Assembly (NCBI RefSeq): GCF_937958065.1
Contig: NZ_CALFXI010000075.1
Location: forward strand, 1-55,493
Direction of reading: 5' to 3'
Length of the DNA: 55,493 nucleotides
From: an uncultured Steroidobacter sp.
Lineage (GTDB): Bacteria; Pseudomonadota; Gammaproteobacteria; Steroidobacterales; Steroidobacteraceae
The position numbers and the translations under genes were made by a program. Numbering within the stretch: position 1 is the first letter of the stretch; every line of letters begins with the position of its first letter. Positions 20,744 through 28,854 of this stretch are shown in pieces. The notes beneath the pieces were generated by a model. That model worked only from the letters and a program-made list of their open reading frames with translations. It was not told the origin of the DNA and ran no database searches.

Positions 20744-21976
20744 ATGGGCACAGCTCGGGGTACAGATCGGGTCATCATTGCCGGGGCCGGGCCCATTGGC
20801 GCGGTGCTGGCTTATGCGCTTCGGCAGCGAGACATTCCCGTCCTGCTGGTCGAGGCGCTGGCTGCGCCGGAAATCGATTGCCGGGCGGCCTCCTGCCATC
20901 CACCCACCGTCGCGATGCTCGACGAGCTCGGGCTGCTCGAAGACGGCCTGGAGCAAGGGCTGGTCTCGCCGGTCTTCAATTATCTCGATCGCGTTACCGG
21001 TGAGCTGGTAGGTCGTTTCGACATCGAAGCGATGCGCGACCGGCCGGCGCATCCTTATGTTCTGCAGTGGGAGCAGTACAAGATCGTCGGCACGGTGTTG
21101 CGGCGTCTCGCCAACGATCCCGGTGCCGAGATCCGGATGTCGACGCGCGTCATCGCGATCGCTCAGGACGCCGACAAGGTCGACGTCACGGTGACCTTGC
21201 CGGACGGCAGCAATGATGTGTTCCGCGGCCGGTATCTGGTCGGCTGCGACGGCGGGCGCAGCACCATCCGCAAGCTCGCCGAGATCGAGTTCGACGGCTT
21301 CACCTGGCCGGAACGTTTCCTCAAGATCGACACGCGTTTCGATTTCTTCGGGCTGCGCCCCGAGCTCAGCAATCGCAACTACTTCTCCGACCCCGACGAG
21401 TGGTTGAATCTGTTCAAGGCGCGCGGCGCGGCCGGCGAGGGCATGTGGCGCGCGGTCAGTCCGACGCTGCCGGAGCAAACCGACGAAGAACTGTTGTCGC
21501 CCGATGCCGTCGAAGCGCGCCTGCAGAAGTTCTGTCCGAAGCCCGGCCGATACGAGATTGCCACCATCGCGCTCTACAAAGTTCATCAGCGCGTCGCTGC
21601 CACCTTCAATCGCGGCCGAGTGCTGCTCGCCGGCGACGCCGCGCACGTGAACAATCCGGTCGGCGGCATGGGCATGAATGGCGGTATCCACGACGCCATC
21701 AATCTCGCCGACAAGCTGAAGTCGATCTGGTTCGAAGGTGCCGACGCGCAAGCGCTGCTCGACCGTTACACTCGCCAGCGTCGCAAGGCGCAGGTGGATT
21801 ACGTGCAGGCGCAGAGCATTCAGAACAAGCAGACGCTCGGCGAGAAAGATCCGGTCGAGCGCGCACGCAAGCTGGATAGCATTCGGCGCCAGTCGGCGGA
21901 TCCGGAACTGCACGATGCCTTCATTCGTCGCGCCTGTCTGATCGACAGCCTGCGCGATGCGAACGCTACTCTGTAG
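20744..21976 (+). CDS. Class A FAD-dependent aromatic monooxygenase
   Basis: 410 residues. The three signature blocks of PHBH-type flavin hydroxylases are present: VIIAGAGPIGAVLAYALRQ (FAD dinucleotide fold, residues about 10-28), LVGCDGGRSTIRK (DG motif) and RVLLAGDAAHVNNPVGGMGMNGG (GD motif plus pyrophosphate contact). Such enzymes hydroxylate a phenol ortho or para, or oxidatively remove a substituent, using NAD(P)H. It resembles the MhpA/phenol-hydroxylase branch but lacks the C-terminal thioredoxin-like domain, hence the shorter length. First gene of a three-gene operon with the cupin and the gamma-glutamyltransferase-like gene; classical car clusters have no such enzyme. Confidence 0.9.
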   Translation: MGTARGTDRVIIAGAGPIGAVLAYALRQRDIPVLLVEALAAPEIDCRAASCHPPTVAMLDELGLLEDGLEQGLVSPVFNYLDRVTGELVGRFDIEAMRDRPAHPYVLQWEQYKIVGTVLRRLANDPGAEIRMSTRVIAIAQDADKVDVTVTLPDGSNDVFRGRYLVGCDGGRSTIRKLAEIEFDGFTWPERFLKIDTRFDFFGLRPELSNRNYFSDPDEWLNLFKARGAAGEGMWRAVSPTLPEQTDEELLSPDAVEARLQKFCPKPGRYEIATIALYKVHQRVAATFNRGRVLLAGDAAHVNNPVGGMGMNGGIHDAINLADKLKSIWFEGADAQALLDRYTRQRRKAQVDYVQAQSIQNKQTLGEKDPVERARKLDSIRRQSADPELHDAFIRRACLIDSLRDANATL

Positions 21977-21988
21977 AGGACTCGAACC

Positions 21989-22519
21989 ATGTCCGTTGCC
22001 CGTCATCCGCGCCCGCCCGAGCTGGTTGGAGCTTCGCTCGAGCAGATCATGGATCGTTACGTCGCGCGCTTCTGCGACCGCGTGCCGGACTGGAATGCGT
22101 TCTCGGATGCAAACATCGACGGCTATCGTCGCGCGCAGCATCGCTTCGTCGGTGCGGGTGCATCGGGCAAGCACGACGACAGCAACATCGTGCCTGCGGG
22201 CAATTTCACGCTGTCCATCATGTTGGTGCCGCCTGGGCAGGGCAACGCGCCGCATACGCATGAAGTCGAAGAAATCTTTTTCGTGCTGCAGGGCCGCTGC
22301 GTCGTGTTCATCGAAGACGAGGATGGCCGGCGTCTGAGCCGGGAGCTGCAGCAGTGGGAAATGATTTCCTGTCCGCCCGGCGTCATTCACGGCTACGTGA
22401 ACGAGACCAGCGAGCCGGTGTACCTGCAGGTCATGCTCGGCCGCGGCCGGCCGGAGACCGCGGGCTTCGCCGATCAGAAACTGTTCGAGAATCGTGACGC
22501 GCACCTGACTCGTTCGTGA
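21989..22519 (+). CDS. Cupin-domain protein
   Basis: 176 residues, start supported by AGAGGA. One conserved cupin barrel: motif 1 is APHTHEVEEIFFVLQG (two His and a Glu as metal ligands) and motif 2 is PPGVIHGYVN (third His). It could be a metal-dependent dioxygenase, isomerase or a lyase acting on a pathway intermediate, or a small-molecule sensor. The intact set of metal ligands favours catalysis. It is 12 bp after the monooxygenase gene and overlaps the next gene by one base, so it probably acts on the monooxygenase product. Confidence 0.85.
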   Translation: MSVARHPRPPELVGASLEQIMDRYVARFCDRVPDWNAFSDANIDGYRRAQHRFVGAGASGKHDDSNIVPAGNFTLSIMLVPPGQGNAPHTHEVEEIFFVLQGRCVVFIEDEDGRRLSRELQQWEMISCPPGVIHGYVNETSEPVYLQVMLGRGRPETAGFADQKLFENRDAHLTRS

Positions 22520-24309
22520 TGTTCACGACTCGACCGGAGATTCGCGGCACCTTTGGCGTGGTCACCTCGACGCACTGGATCGCGTCGGGCGTCGGAATGG
22601 CCATGCTCGAGCGCGGCGGCAATGCGTTCGATGCCGCCGTCGCCATCGGCTTCGTGCTGCAGATCGTGGAGCCGCATTTGTGCGGTCCAGCCGGAGAGGT
22701 GCCAATCATCTTCCGCTCAGCGCGCGCCGATCGACCAGCCGTGCTGTGCGGTCAGGGCGTAGCGCCTGCCGCGGCAAGCATCGAGCGCATGCGATCGATG
22801 AATCTGGACATGGTGCCAGGGTCGGGATTGATCGCTGCCGTCGTTCCGGGTTCGTTCGATGCGTGGATGACCCTGCTCCGAGATCACGGCAGCATGCGCC
22901 TGGCCGAGGTGCTGGAGCCGGCGATCCATTACGCCGAAGCGGGACATCCGCTGCTCCCCGGCGTGTCGCGCGCCATTGCTGACGTCGCCGACGCATTCCG
23001 CAACGAGTGGCCAACGTCCGCGCCGATCTGGTTGCCGAACAATGAAGTGCCAGCGCCGCATCAGTTGTTTCGCAATCCCACGCTCGCGGCGACCTGGCGA
23101 AGAATCGTAAGTGAGGCGGGTGAGGGCACTCGCGAGCAACAGATCGAGCGTGCGCGCGCCGCTTGGTCCAGCGGGTTCGTTGCGGAAGCCATCGATCGCT
23201 TCTGTCGCACCCAGGAGCTGATGGATGCGAGCGGCGAGCGTCACAAAGGCCTGCTCACTGGCGACGACATGGCACGCTGGCAGGCCAGCTACGAAGCGCC
23301 GCAAACGTTTCGTTATGGCGACTGGACCTTCCACAAGACCGGACCTTGGGGACAAGGGCCGGTGTTGTTACAAACATTGTCGCTGCTCGCCGGCTACGAC
23401 CTGTCGCGGCTGCCAGCGTCGGATCCGGAGTTCGTGCACGTCGTGCTGGAGGCGCTCAAGCTCGCCTTTGCCGATCGCGAGGCGTACTACGGCGATCCGA
23501 ATTTCACACACATCCCTGTCGATGCGCTGCTGAGCGAGAGTTACGCGGCCGAGCGTCGCAAGCTGATCGGCCAAAGCGCGTCGCACGAGCTGCGGCCCGG
23601 CGTATTGCCAGGCTTCGAGGCGCAGGTCGACAGATGTCTCGGCATGGTTCGCATCGCTCGCAACGAGAGCGCCGGTCTGGGCGTGGGTGAGCCGACGATG
23701 ATGCACCTGAAGCCGACGCTGAAGCCCGGCGACACCGTGCATTTCGATGTGATCGATCGTTTCGGCAACATGGTTTCGGCCACGCCCTCGGGCGGCTGGC
23801 CGCAATCGTCACCGACCATTCCCGAGCTGGGATTTGCGCTGAATACCCGCGCGCAGATGTTCTGGCTGGAGCCCGGCCTGCCGGGCAGCCTCGAGCCTGG
23901 GAAGCGTCCTCGTACGACGCTCACGCCGACGCTGGCGACGCGGGAAGATGGGTTGTCGTTGATCTGTGGCACGCCCGGTGGCGACCAGCAGGATCAGTGG
24001 CAGTTGATCCTGTTATTGCGTTACATCCACCACGGTCTGGATCTGCAACAGGCCATCGATGCGCCGCTGTTCCATAGCGTGCACTTCCCTGCGTCGTTCT
24101 TTCCGCGCGAGGCGTTGTTGGGAACGGCCGTGATCGAGGAGAGCTACGGCGAGCAGACGATCGCGGCGTTGAAGAAGCGAGGTCACAAGGTGAAGGTCGC
24201 GCCGGGGTGGTCTGCTGGCCGACTCACTGCCGCGTCGCGCGGAACGGATGGCATATTGCGAGCTGCAGCGACGCCGCGTTTGATGCAGGCCTACGCAGTG
24301 GGGCGATAG
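22519..24309 (+). CDS. Gamma-glutamyltransferase-family amidohydrolase
   Basis: 596 residues from ATG 22519, overlapping the cupin stop as TGATG; a GTG at 22516 is an alternative. The family makes one chain that cuts itself before a catalytic threonine to give two subunits. That Thr is Thr406 here, in GDTVHFDVIDRFGNMVSATPS. Early blocks are STHWIASGVGMAMLERGGNAFDAAVA and SGLIAAVVPGSFDAW; the later RPRTTLTPTLATREDG and CGTPGGDQQDQWQ correspond to the glutathione-GGT glycine-rich loop. I see no signal peptide, so it is probably cytoplasmic, unlike glutathione-scavenging GGTs. Relatives also hydrolyse other amides (cephalosporin acylase, oxamate hydrolase). In this operon it likely opens an amide or gamma-glutamyl bond of a pathway compound. 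Confidence 0.85.
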   Translation: MFTTRPEIRGTFGVVTSTHWIASGVGMAMLERGGNAFDAAVAIGFVLQIVEPHLCGPAGEVPIIFRSARADRPAVLCGQGVAPAAASIERMRSMNLDMVPGSGLIAAVVPGSFDAWMTLLRDHGSMRLAEVLEPAIHYAEAGHPLLPGVSRAIADVADAFRNEWPTSAPIWLPNNEVPAPHQLFRNPTLAATWRRIVSEAGEGTREQQIERARAAWSSGFVAEAIDRFCRTQELMDASGERHKGLLTGDDMARWQASYEAPQTFRYGDWTFHKTGPWGQGPVLLQTLSLLAGYDLSRLPASDPEFVHVVLEALKLAFADREAYYGDPNFTHIPVDALLSESYAAERRKLIGQSASHELRPGVLPGFEAQVDRCLGMVRIARNESAGLGVGEPTMMHLKPTLKPGDTVHFDVIDRFGNMVSATPSGGWPQSSPTIPELGFALNTRAQMFWLEPGLPGSLEPGKRPRTTLTPTLATREDGLSLICGTPGGDQQDQWQLILLLRYIHHGLDLQQAIDAPLFHSVHFPASFFPREALLGTAVIEESYGEQTIAALKKRGHKVKVAPGWSAGRLTAASRGTDGILRAAATPRLMQAYAVGR

Positions 24310-24397
24310 AGCGGCACCAACTCGGCCGCTCGCTCATGCCTGCAAATATTCGTCCTTGCTGGCTGCAGGATCGGCATGAGCGGCGATCCGGCTCGAA

Positions 24398-24721
24398 TCA
24401 GTTCTTCAGCAGCAGATAGACCTTGCCGTCGGTCACTTCGATGGGCCACGTGCGCAGCGCCTGCTTGCACGGCAGGCTCTTCGCCTTGCCCGAGCAAACA
24501 TCGAAGCTGCCACCGTGCAGCGGGCAGAACACGATGTTTCCTTGCAGCCGTCCTTCGGACAGCGACGCGATCGCGTGCGTGCATTCGTCATCGACGGCGT
24601 AGATCTTGCCGTTGACGTTACACACCAGGATGGGATCCAGGCCCTCCGGTTGAACACGCAACATGCCGCCCGGCGCAACCTCAGCTGCCTCGCACAACTG
24701 GCGGCGATCGACACGAATCAT
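24398..24721 (-). CDS. Rieske-type ferredoxin (CarAc-like)
   Basis: 107 residues from ATG 24721, the same length as I recall for CarAc of the carbazole 1,9a-dioxygenase. The Rieske ligands are Cys47/His49 (ECTHAIASLSEG) and Cys66/His69 (CPLHGGSFDVCSG); both blocks and the later SLPCKQAL closely resemble CarAc. It carries electrons from the reductase (24944-25942) to the terminal oxygenase (26836-28008). A GTG at 24742 is an alternative start; neither has a strong ribosome binding site. It has its own promoter-operator (24773-24802), separate from the reductase gene upstream. Confidence 0.92.
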   Translation of the reverse strand: MIRVDRRQLCEAAEVAPGGMLRVQPEGLDPILVCNVNGKIYAVDDECTHAIASLSEGRLQGNIVFCPLHGGSFDVCSGKAKSLPCKQALRTWPIEVTDGKVYLLLKN

Positions 24722-24772
24722 GGCGGCTTGTTCGCAGCTCACTGGCACAGACCTGAAAGGGAACTTGGTTGT

Positions 24773-24802
24773 AGTATTGTCATACAAAGTTTCCCGGGTC
24801 AA
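24773..24802 (-). promoter_or_regulatory. Ferredoxin promoter with TCATACAA operator, copy 4
   Basis: On the minus strand TTGACC (24802-24797) and AATACT (24778-24773) are 18 bp apart and read as -35 and -10. TTGTCATACAA (24777-24787 on the plus strand) lies in the spacer and touches the -10 box. It is a full match to TNGTNNNACNA and identical over 14 bp to copy 3. Confidence 0.75.
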
Positions 24803-24904
24803 CCGTCGTGTGCGGGGAACGCGAACCATAACCCGCCGCACCCTGCAGCGGCTAATTTTTCCCGCGCAGAATCCAAGGCTTAGGGTGAGACAGCTGCGCC
24901 GAAG

Positions 24905-24953
24905 TCGGGCTCAGCCGCCCTTGGGGAGCGCACCGGATCGGGCTCAGCCGCCC
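24905..24953. repeat. 16-bp direct repeat at the end of the reductase gene
   Basis: TCGGGCTCAGCCGCCC occurs at 24905-24920 and again at 24938-24953. The second copy contains the reductase stop codon. Recombination or slippage between the copies would leave an alternative end of the gene. Purpose unknown; it may be a remnant of a small tandem duplication. Confidence 0.7.
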
Positions 24954-25942
24954 GGCTGGAAGCGCTCGGCGCGGATCGCCTGGGCAGCGACGCCGTGCGC
25001 CGTCAGAGCCGCCCGCGCAGCGTCGACCATGGGCGGCGGGCCGCACAGATAGCACACCGTGCTGGCGTCGAAATCTTCTTTCTGGAGCAGCGAGACCGCG
25101 GTGCCCGAGCGCAAATCGCCGTCGGCGCCTTCCATGACGGCGATACGAACCTCCAGCTCGGGCATGGCTGCGGCGAGAGCCGCCAACTCCTGTTCGTAGA
25201 ACAGTTCCTGCCGACGGGTGCAGCCGAAACATAACAACGCGCGCTGATTACGACCGCGCAGCGAGCGAATCATCGACAACACCGGCGCGAGGCCCGTGCC
25301 GCCCGCAACGAATACATGCCGACGCGCGCGATCGTCGAGGCCGAACGAGCCGAGCGGCGCCTGCAATTTCACGCGATCGCCGACCCTGGCCGTTTCCTGC
25401 AGCCAGCGCGACATCTTTCCATCGGGCACGAGGCGAATCATCAACTCGATCAGCGGAAGCTCGCTGCTCGTACTTGCGATGGAATATGCGCGCGCTTCGC
25501 CGACGCCCGGCGCGGCGAGCCGGATGTACTGACCGCTTTGAAAAATGAAATCCTCGGCGCGATCCAGCTTCAGAGTGAGCAACGCGACGGACGGCGCGCC
25601 CCGGCGCAATTCAACGACCTGGGCCGAATGTTTGGCGGGCGCGGACGGCGCCGGGCTGAGCGGGTAGGGCAGCTCGAACGACGCGTCCGAGCTCAGTCGC
25701 GTCAGGCACGCCGGTCGCAATCCAGCCACCAGTTCGTCGGCGTTCACGGGGACTTTGCCTGTGGAATCAACGACCGTGTCGCCTTGCAGGCATTGGACTA
25801 CACAGCTGCCGCAGCTGCCGGAGCAACAGTCATAACGCACTGGAGCATCGACGGCGAGCGCGCCTTCGAGCACGGTCTGGCCCGGTTCGACCTCGACGGT
25901 GAGCTCCGCGCCGTCCTGAAAAATCAATCGCGCCCGATGCAT
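24944..25942 (-). CDS. Ferredoxin reductase with plant-type [2Fe-2S] and FAD/NAD domains (CarAd-like)
   Basis: 332 residues from ATG 25942; upstream in-frame starts would lie in the promoter-operator. Residues 1-95 form a plant-type ferredoxin with Cys ligands in YDCCSGSCGSCVVQC and a fourth Cys in LRPACLT. Then comes an FAD domain (RAYSIASTSSE near residue 175, GKMSRWLQ) and an NAD domain (VAGGTGLAPVLSMIRSL, YLCGPPPMVDAAR). It passes NAD(P)H electrons to the Rieske ferredoxin. CarAd of the carbazole system has the same domain order and similar length (329 from memory). It is divergent from the hydratase-oxygenase operon with operator copy 5 between. Confidence 0.93.
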   Translation of the reverse strand: MHRARLIFQDGAELTVEVEPGQTVLEGALAVDAPVRYDCCSGSCGSCVVQCLQGDTVVDSTGKVPVNADELVAGLRPACLTRLSSDASFELPYPLSPAPSAPAKHSAQVVELRRGAPSVALLTLKLDRAEDFIFQSGQYIRLAAPGVGEARAYSIASTSSELPLIELMIRLVPDGKMSRWLQETARVGDRVKLQAPLGSFGLDDRARRHVFVAGGTGLAPVLSMIRSLRGRNQRALLCFGCTRRQELFYEQELAALAAAMPELEVRIAVMEGADGDLRSGTAVSLLQKEDFDASTVCYLCGPPPMVDAARAALTAHGVAAQAIRAERFQPGG

Positions 25943-25966
25943 TAAGGTAACCGCTTGCCAACGATG

Positions 25967-25994
25967 TTGCATGATTATCATACAATCATATAAC
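25967..25994 (+). promoter_or_regulatory. Promoter of the hydratase-oxygenase operon with TCATACAA operator, copy 5
   Basis: TTGCAT (25967-25972), 16-bp spacer, TATAAC (25989-25994) read as -35 and -10. The spacer holds TTATCATACAA (25975-25985), nested in ATGATT-N7-AATCAT (25971-25989). A dimer bound there would shut both this promoter and the divergent reductase gene, whose ATG is at 25942. Confidence 0.75.
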
Positions 25995-26018
25995 GTTGGG
26001 TCAGCAAGAGGGCGAACC

Positions 26019-26795
26019 ATGGATCGAAGAGTCGGCGAGACCGCGCAAGCTTTGTTGGACGCCTATAGCGGCGCGCCGCTGCCTCCGATCCGCAGTCGAT
26101 TCGATGCGGGCGACGTGCGCGCGGCCTATGCCGTGCAAGTGGCGCAGATCGAGCATTGGATCGAGCAGGGCCGCCGGCCCGTGGGCCGCAAGATCGGGCT
26201 CACGTCGCCGGCGGTGCAGAAGCAGCTCGGCGTGGCCGAGCCGGATTTCGGCCAGCTGTTCGCGGACATGGTGTATGGCACTGGCGAGACCATTCCAGTC
26301 TCCCGGCTGCAGCAGCCCCGCGTGGAGGCCGAGATTGCGCTCATCCTGTCGCGTGATTTGGATATGACGCACGCGACGATCGCCGATGTGGTGGCGGCCG
26401 TGGGTTGTGTGCTGCCCGCGCTGGAAGTCGTCGGCAGTCGTATCGCGGGTTGGAACATCGACATCGTCGACACCATCGCCGACAACGCATCGTCGGGCGT
26501 GCTGGTGCTCGGCGGACCGGCGCAGCGGATCGAAGGCCTCGATCTGGTGAATTGCGCGATGACGATGACATTGAATGGCAAGCCAGTCTCGAGCGGCTAT
26601 GGCCGCGATTGTCTCGGCGGCCCGTTGAATGCGGCCGTGTGGCTGGCCCGACGCTCGCGCGAGCTGGGCCGGCCGTTGCAAGAAGGCGAGCTGGTGATGA
26701 CGGGCGCGCTCGGACCGATGGTGTCCGTGCAAGCGGGCGATGTGGTGCACGCGACCATTGCTGGCATCGGCCAGGTGGGCGTGCAGTTCGCGTGA
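26019..26795 (+). CDS. 2-hydroxypenta-2,4-dienoate hydratase (CarD/MhpD type)
   Basis: 258 residues from ATG 26019 with AAGAGGG upstream. It adds water to 2-hydroxypenta-2,4-dienoate to give 4-hydroxy-2-oxovalerate, feeding the aldolase at 16911. Conserved blocks: VGRKIGLTSPAVQKQLGV, PDFGQLFADM, PRVEAEIALILSRDL, CVLPALEVVGSRI, DNASSGVLVLGG and the GALGPMVSVQAGD end. First gene of the plus-strand operon that continues with the terminal oxygenase, hydrolase, extradiol subunits and TSUP carrier. Confidence 0.94.
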   Translation: MDRRVGETAQALLDAYSGAPLPPIRSRFDAGDVRAAYAVQVAQIEHWIEQGRRPVGRKIGLTSPAVQKQLGVAEPDFGQLFADMVYGTGETIPVSRLQQPRVEAEIALILSRDLDMTHATIADVVAAVGCVLPALEVVGSRIAGWNIDIVDTIADNASSGVLVLGGPAQRIEGLDLVNCAMTMTLNGKPVSSGYGRDCLGGPLNAAVWLARRSRELGRPLQEGELVMTGALGPMVSVQAGDVVHATIAGIGQVGVQFA

Positions 26796-26835
26796 GTGCG
26801 ATGGCAGGTTTTTGTTTCGAGGACGTGAGCAGATC

Positions 26836-28008
26836 ATGAGTGATGACGCGCAAACCCCGGAAGGCGTTCGCCCCGAAGTTGCCGCAGCAGTGGGCGACTG
26901 GCGCGCCTATGTGGAAGCCAAGATGGGTTTTCGCAATCACTGGTATCCGGTGCGCTTCTCGAACGAGCTCGCCGAAGGGCAGCTGATCACTCTGCAAGTG
27001 CTCGGCGAGAAGCTGCTGCTGAAGCGCATCGACGGCAAGGTCTACGCGATCCGCGATCGTTGTCTGCATCGGGGCGTGCCGCTGTCACGCAAGCCGGACT
27101 GCTACACCAAGGACACGATCACCTGCTGGTATCACGGCTACACCTATCGGTTCCAGACCGGCGAGCTGGTGAACATCCTGGCCGTGCCCGACAGCCGCTT
27201 GATCGGCCGTCGCAAGATCCAGAGCTTCCCGTGCCAGGAAGCGAAAGGTCTGATCTTCGTGTTCATCGGCGACATGGATCCGGTGCCGCCGTTGAGCCAG
27301 GACGTGCCGCCGGGCTTCCTCGATGACGATGTGATGATCCTTGGCAAGCATCGCGTGGTGAATTCCAACTGGCGTCTCGGAGCCGAGAACGGTTTCGACG
27401 CGCTCCACATCTTCATTCATAAAGACACGACGCTGCGGCACTTCCGCACCTTCAACTTCCCGATCGGCCACACGCCGCTGCCGGGGGCCGTGAAGCTGGT
27501 GGAAGATGCCGACGGTCCGAAGGGCGTGATCGACGACTTCGCTCAGCACAAGCCCATTTGGGACGGTGTGATCGACGGTCGTGTGGTGGTGCGCGGTCCG
27601 CGCTCGCAGCAGGTGCAGGGCACGTCCGCATCGGTCGGCACGTCGATCTGGCTGCCGGGCGTGTTGAAGGTCGAGCAGTTCCCGCTGCCGGGGCTGACGC
27701 AGTTCGAGTGGTATGTGCCGATCGATGGCAAGACCCATCTGTATGTGCAGACCATCGGTCAGCAAGTGCAGACCGACGAGGACCGGCAGAATTTCGCGAA
27801 CGAATTCGAATCCATTCTCAAGCCGCACGGCCTGGATGGCTTCAATGCCGACGACATCTGGGCGCGTGAAGTCACCGAGCCGTTCTACGCCGACGATTTC
27901 GGCTGGGTGGATGAGATGTTGTGCGAGCCCGATGCGACGATCCTCGAGTGGCGACGGCTCGCGAGCCGCGCCAATCGCGGCATCCAGACTCCGCAAGACC
28001 TGCGCTGA
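26836..28008 (+). CDS. Terminal Rieske oxygenase alpha subunit, carbazole 1,9a-dioxygenase (CarAa) type
   Basis: 390 residues. Rieske ligands are Cys76/His78 (DRCLHRGVPLS) and Cys97/His100 (TCWYHGY). Mononuclear iron ligands are Asp188 or near, His191 and His195 (ENGFDALHIFIHKD) with Asp340 (FNADDIWARE). The opening KMGFRNHWYPVRFS, WLPGVLKVEQFPLPGLTQFEWYVPID and the end EWRRLASRANRGIQT closely match, from memory, CarAa of Pseudomonas resinovorans CA10 (384 residues), a homotrimeric oxygenase without beta subunit. CarAa attacks the angular carbon next to N or O of carbazole and dibenzofuran. The active substrate here may differ; substrate-pocket residues diverge after the His ligands (TLRHFRTFNFPIGH). 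Partners are the ferredoxin at 24398 and the reductase at 24944. Confidence 0.93.
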   Translation: MSDDAQTPEGVRPEVAAAVGDWRAYVEAKMGFRNHWYPVRFSNELAEGQLITLQVLGEKLLLKRIDGKVYAIRDRCLHRGVPLSRKPDCYTKDTITCWYHGYTYRFQTGELVNILAVPDSRLIGRRKIQSFPCQEAKGLIFVFIGDMDPVPPLSQDVPPGFLDDDVMILGKHRVVNSNWRLGAENGFDALHIFIHKDTTLRHFRTFNFPIGHTPLPGAVKLVEDADGPKGVIDDFAQHKPIWDGVIDGRVVVRGPRSQQVQGTSASVGTSIWLPGVLKVEQFPLPGLTQFEWYVPIDGKTHLYVQTIGQQVQTDEDRQNFANEFESILKPHGLDGFNADDIWAREVTEPFYADDFGWVDEMLCEPDATILEWRRLASRANRGIQTPQDLR

Positions 28009-28025
28009 CCTGCCCGAGCATCGCC

Positions 28026-28853
28026 ATGACTGAATTCGCCTCGCATTTCGTCGATACCAACGGCATCCGCACGCACTATCTGGAAGCGGGCAGCGGCCCG
28101 ACGCTGGTGCTCATGCATGGCGGCGGCGCCGGCGCCGACGCGTATGGCAACTGGCGCGAGTGCATTCCGATCTTCGCGAAGAAATATCGCGTGATCGCGC
28201 CGGACATGGTGGGTTTCGGTCGCAGCGACAAACCTTCCCCGCAGAGCTACACCTACGATCAGCCGGGGCGCAATCGTCAGCTGGTGGCCCTGCTCGATGC
28301 GCTCAACATCCACAAGGCATTTCTGGTCGGCAATTCCATGGGTGGCGCGACATGTATCGGCGCGACGCTGCAGCGTCCGGAGCGTGTCGAGCGCCTGGTG
28401 TTGATGGGCAGCGCCGGTCTGCCCATTCCGGAGAAGCCCTCGCCGCAGTTGCTGCACAACCTGAATTACGATTTCACCGTCGAGGGCATGCGTCGGGTGA
28501 TCGCGGGTCTCACCTCGCCCAGATATTCGCCGCCGGAAGAGCTGGTGCAGTATCGATTCAAGCTCACGCACGAGCCGGGCGCGAAGGACGCGCTGGCCGC
28601 TGTGAACGCCGAGACGCGCAAGGGCACGCTGAACTATCCGGAAGACGAGCTGCGCAAGATCAAACAACCGGTGCTGATCGTGAACGGCAAGGAAGATGGC
28701 GTGTCGACCCTGGCGCGCGCCTATCGATTCCTGGAACTGTTCGAGAACAGCTGGGGCTACATCGTGCCTCACTGCGGTCACTGGGCAATGATCGAGCAGA
28801 CCGCGGACTTCTGCGACGCTGTCGATCGGTTTCTGTCACAGCCGGTGAGCTGA
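28026..28853 (+). CDS. Meta-cleavage product hydrolase (CarC type, alpha/beta fold)
   Basis: 275 residues. The triad is Ser104 (VGNSMGGATC), Asp224 (GKEDGVS) and His252 (PHCGHWAMIE). LEAGSGPTLVLMHGGGAGADAYGNWR and FENSWGYIVPHCGHWAMIE match the CarC/BphD class that splits a carbon-carbon bond of the extradiol product, giving 2-hydroxypenta-2,4-dienoate and an aromatic acid. It starts 17 bp after the oxygenase stop and is followed 1 bp later by the small extradiol subunit, so all are one operon. CarC of CA10 has the same length from memory. Confidence 0.94.
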   Translation: MTEFASHFVDTNGIRTHYLEAGSGPTLVLMHGGGAGADAYGNWRECIPIFAKKYRVIAPDMVGFGRSDKPSPQSYTYDQPGRNRQLVALLDALNIHKAFLVGNSMGGATCIGATLQRPERVERLVLMGSAGLPIPEKPSPQLLHNLNYDFTVEGMRRVIAGLTSPRYSPPEELVQYRFKLTHEPGAKDALAAVNAETRKGTLNYPEDELRKIKQPVLIVNGKEDGVSTLARAYRFLELFENSWGYIVPHCGHWAMIEQTADFCDAVDRFLSQPVS

Positions 28854-28854
28854 C

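Noticed and set aside
22519..24309. Glutathione-degrading periplasmic GGT
   Set aside because: No signal peptide, and it is embedded in a catabolic operon between a cupin gene and the ferredoxin gene.
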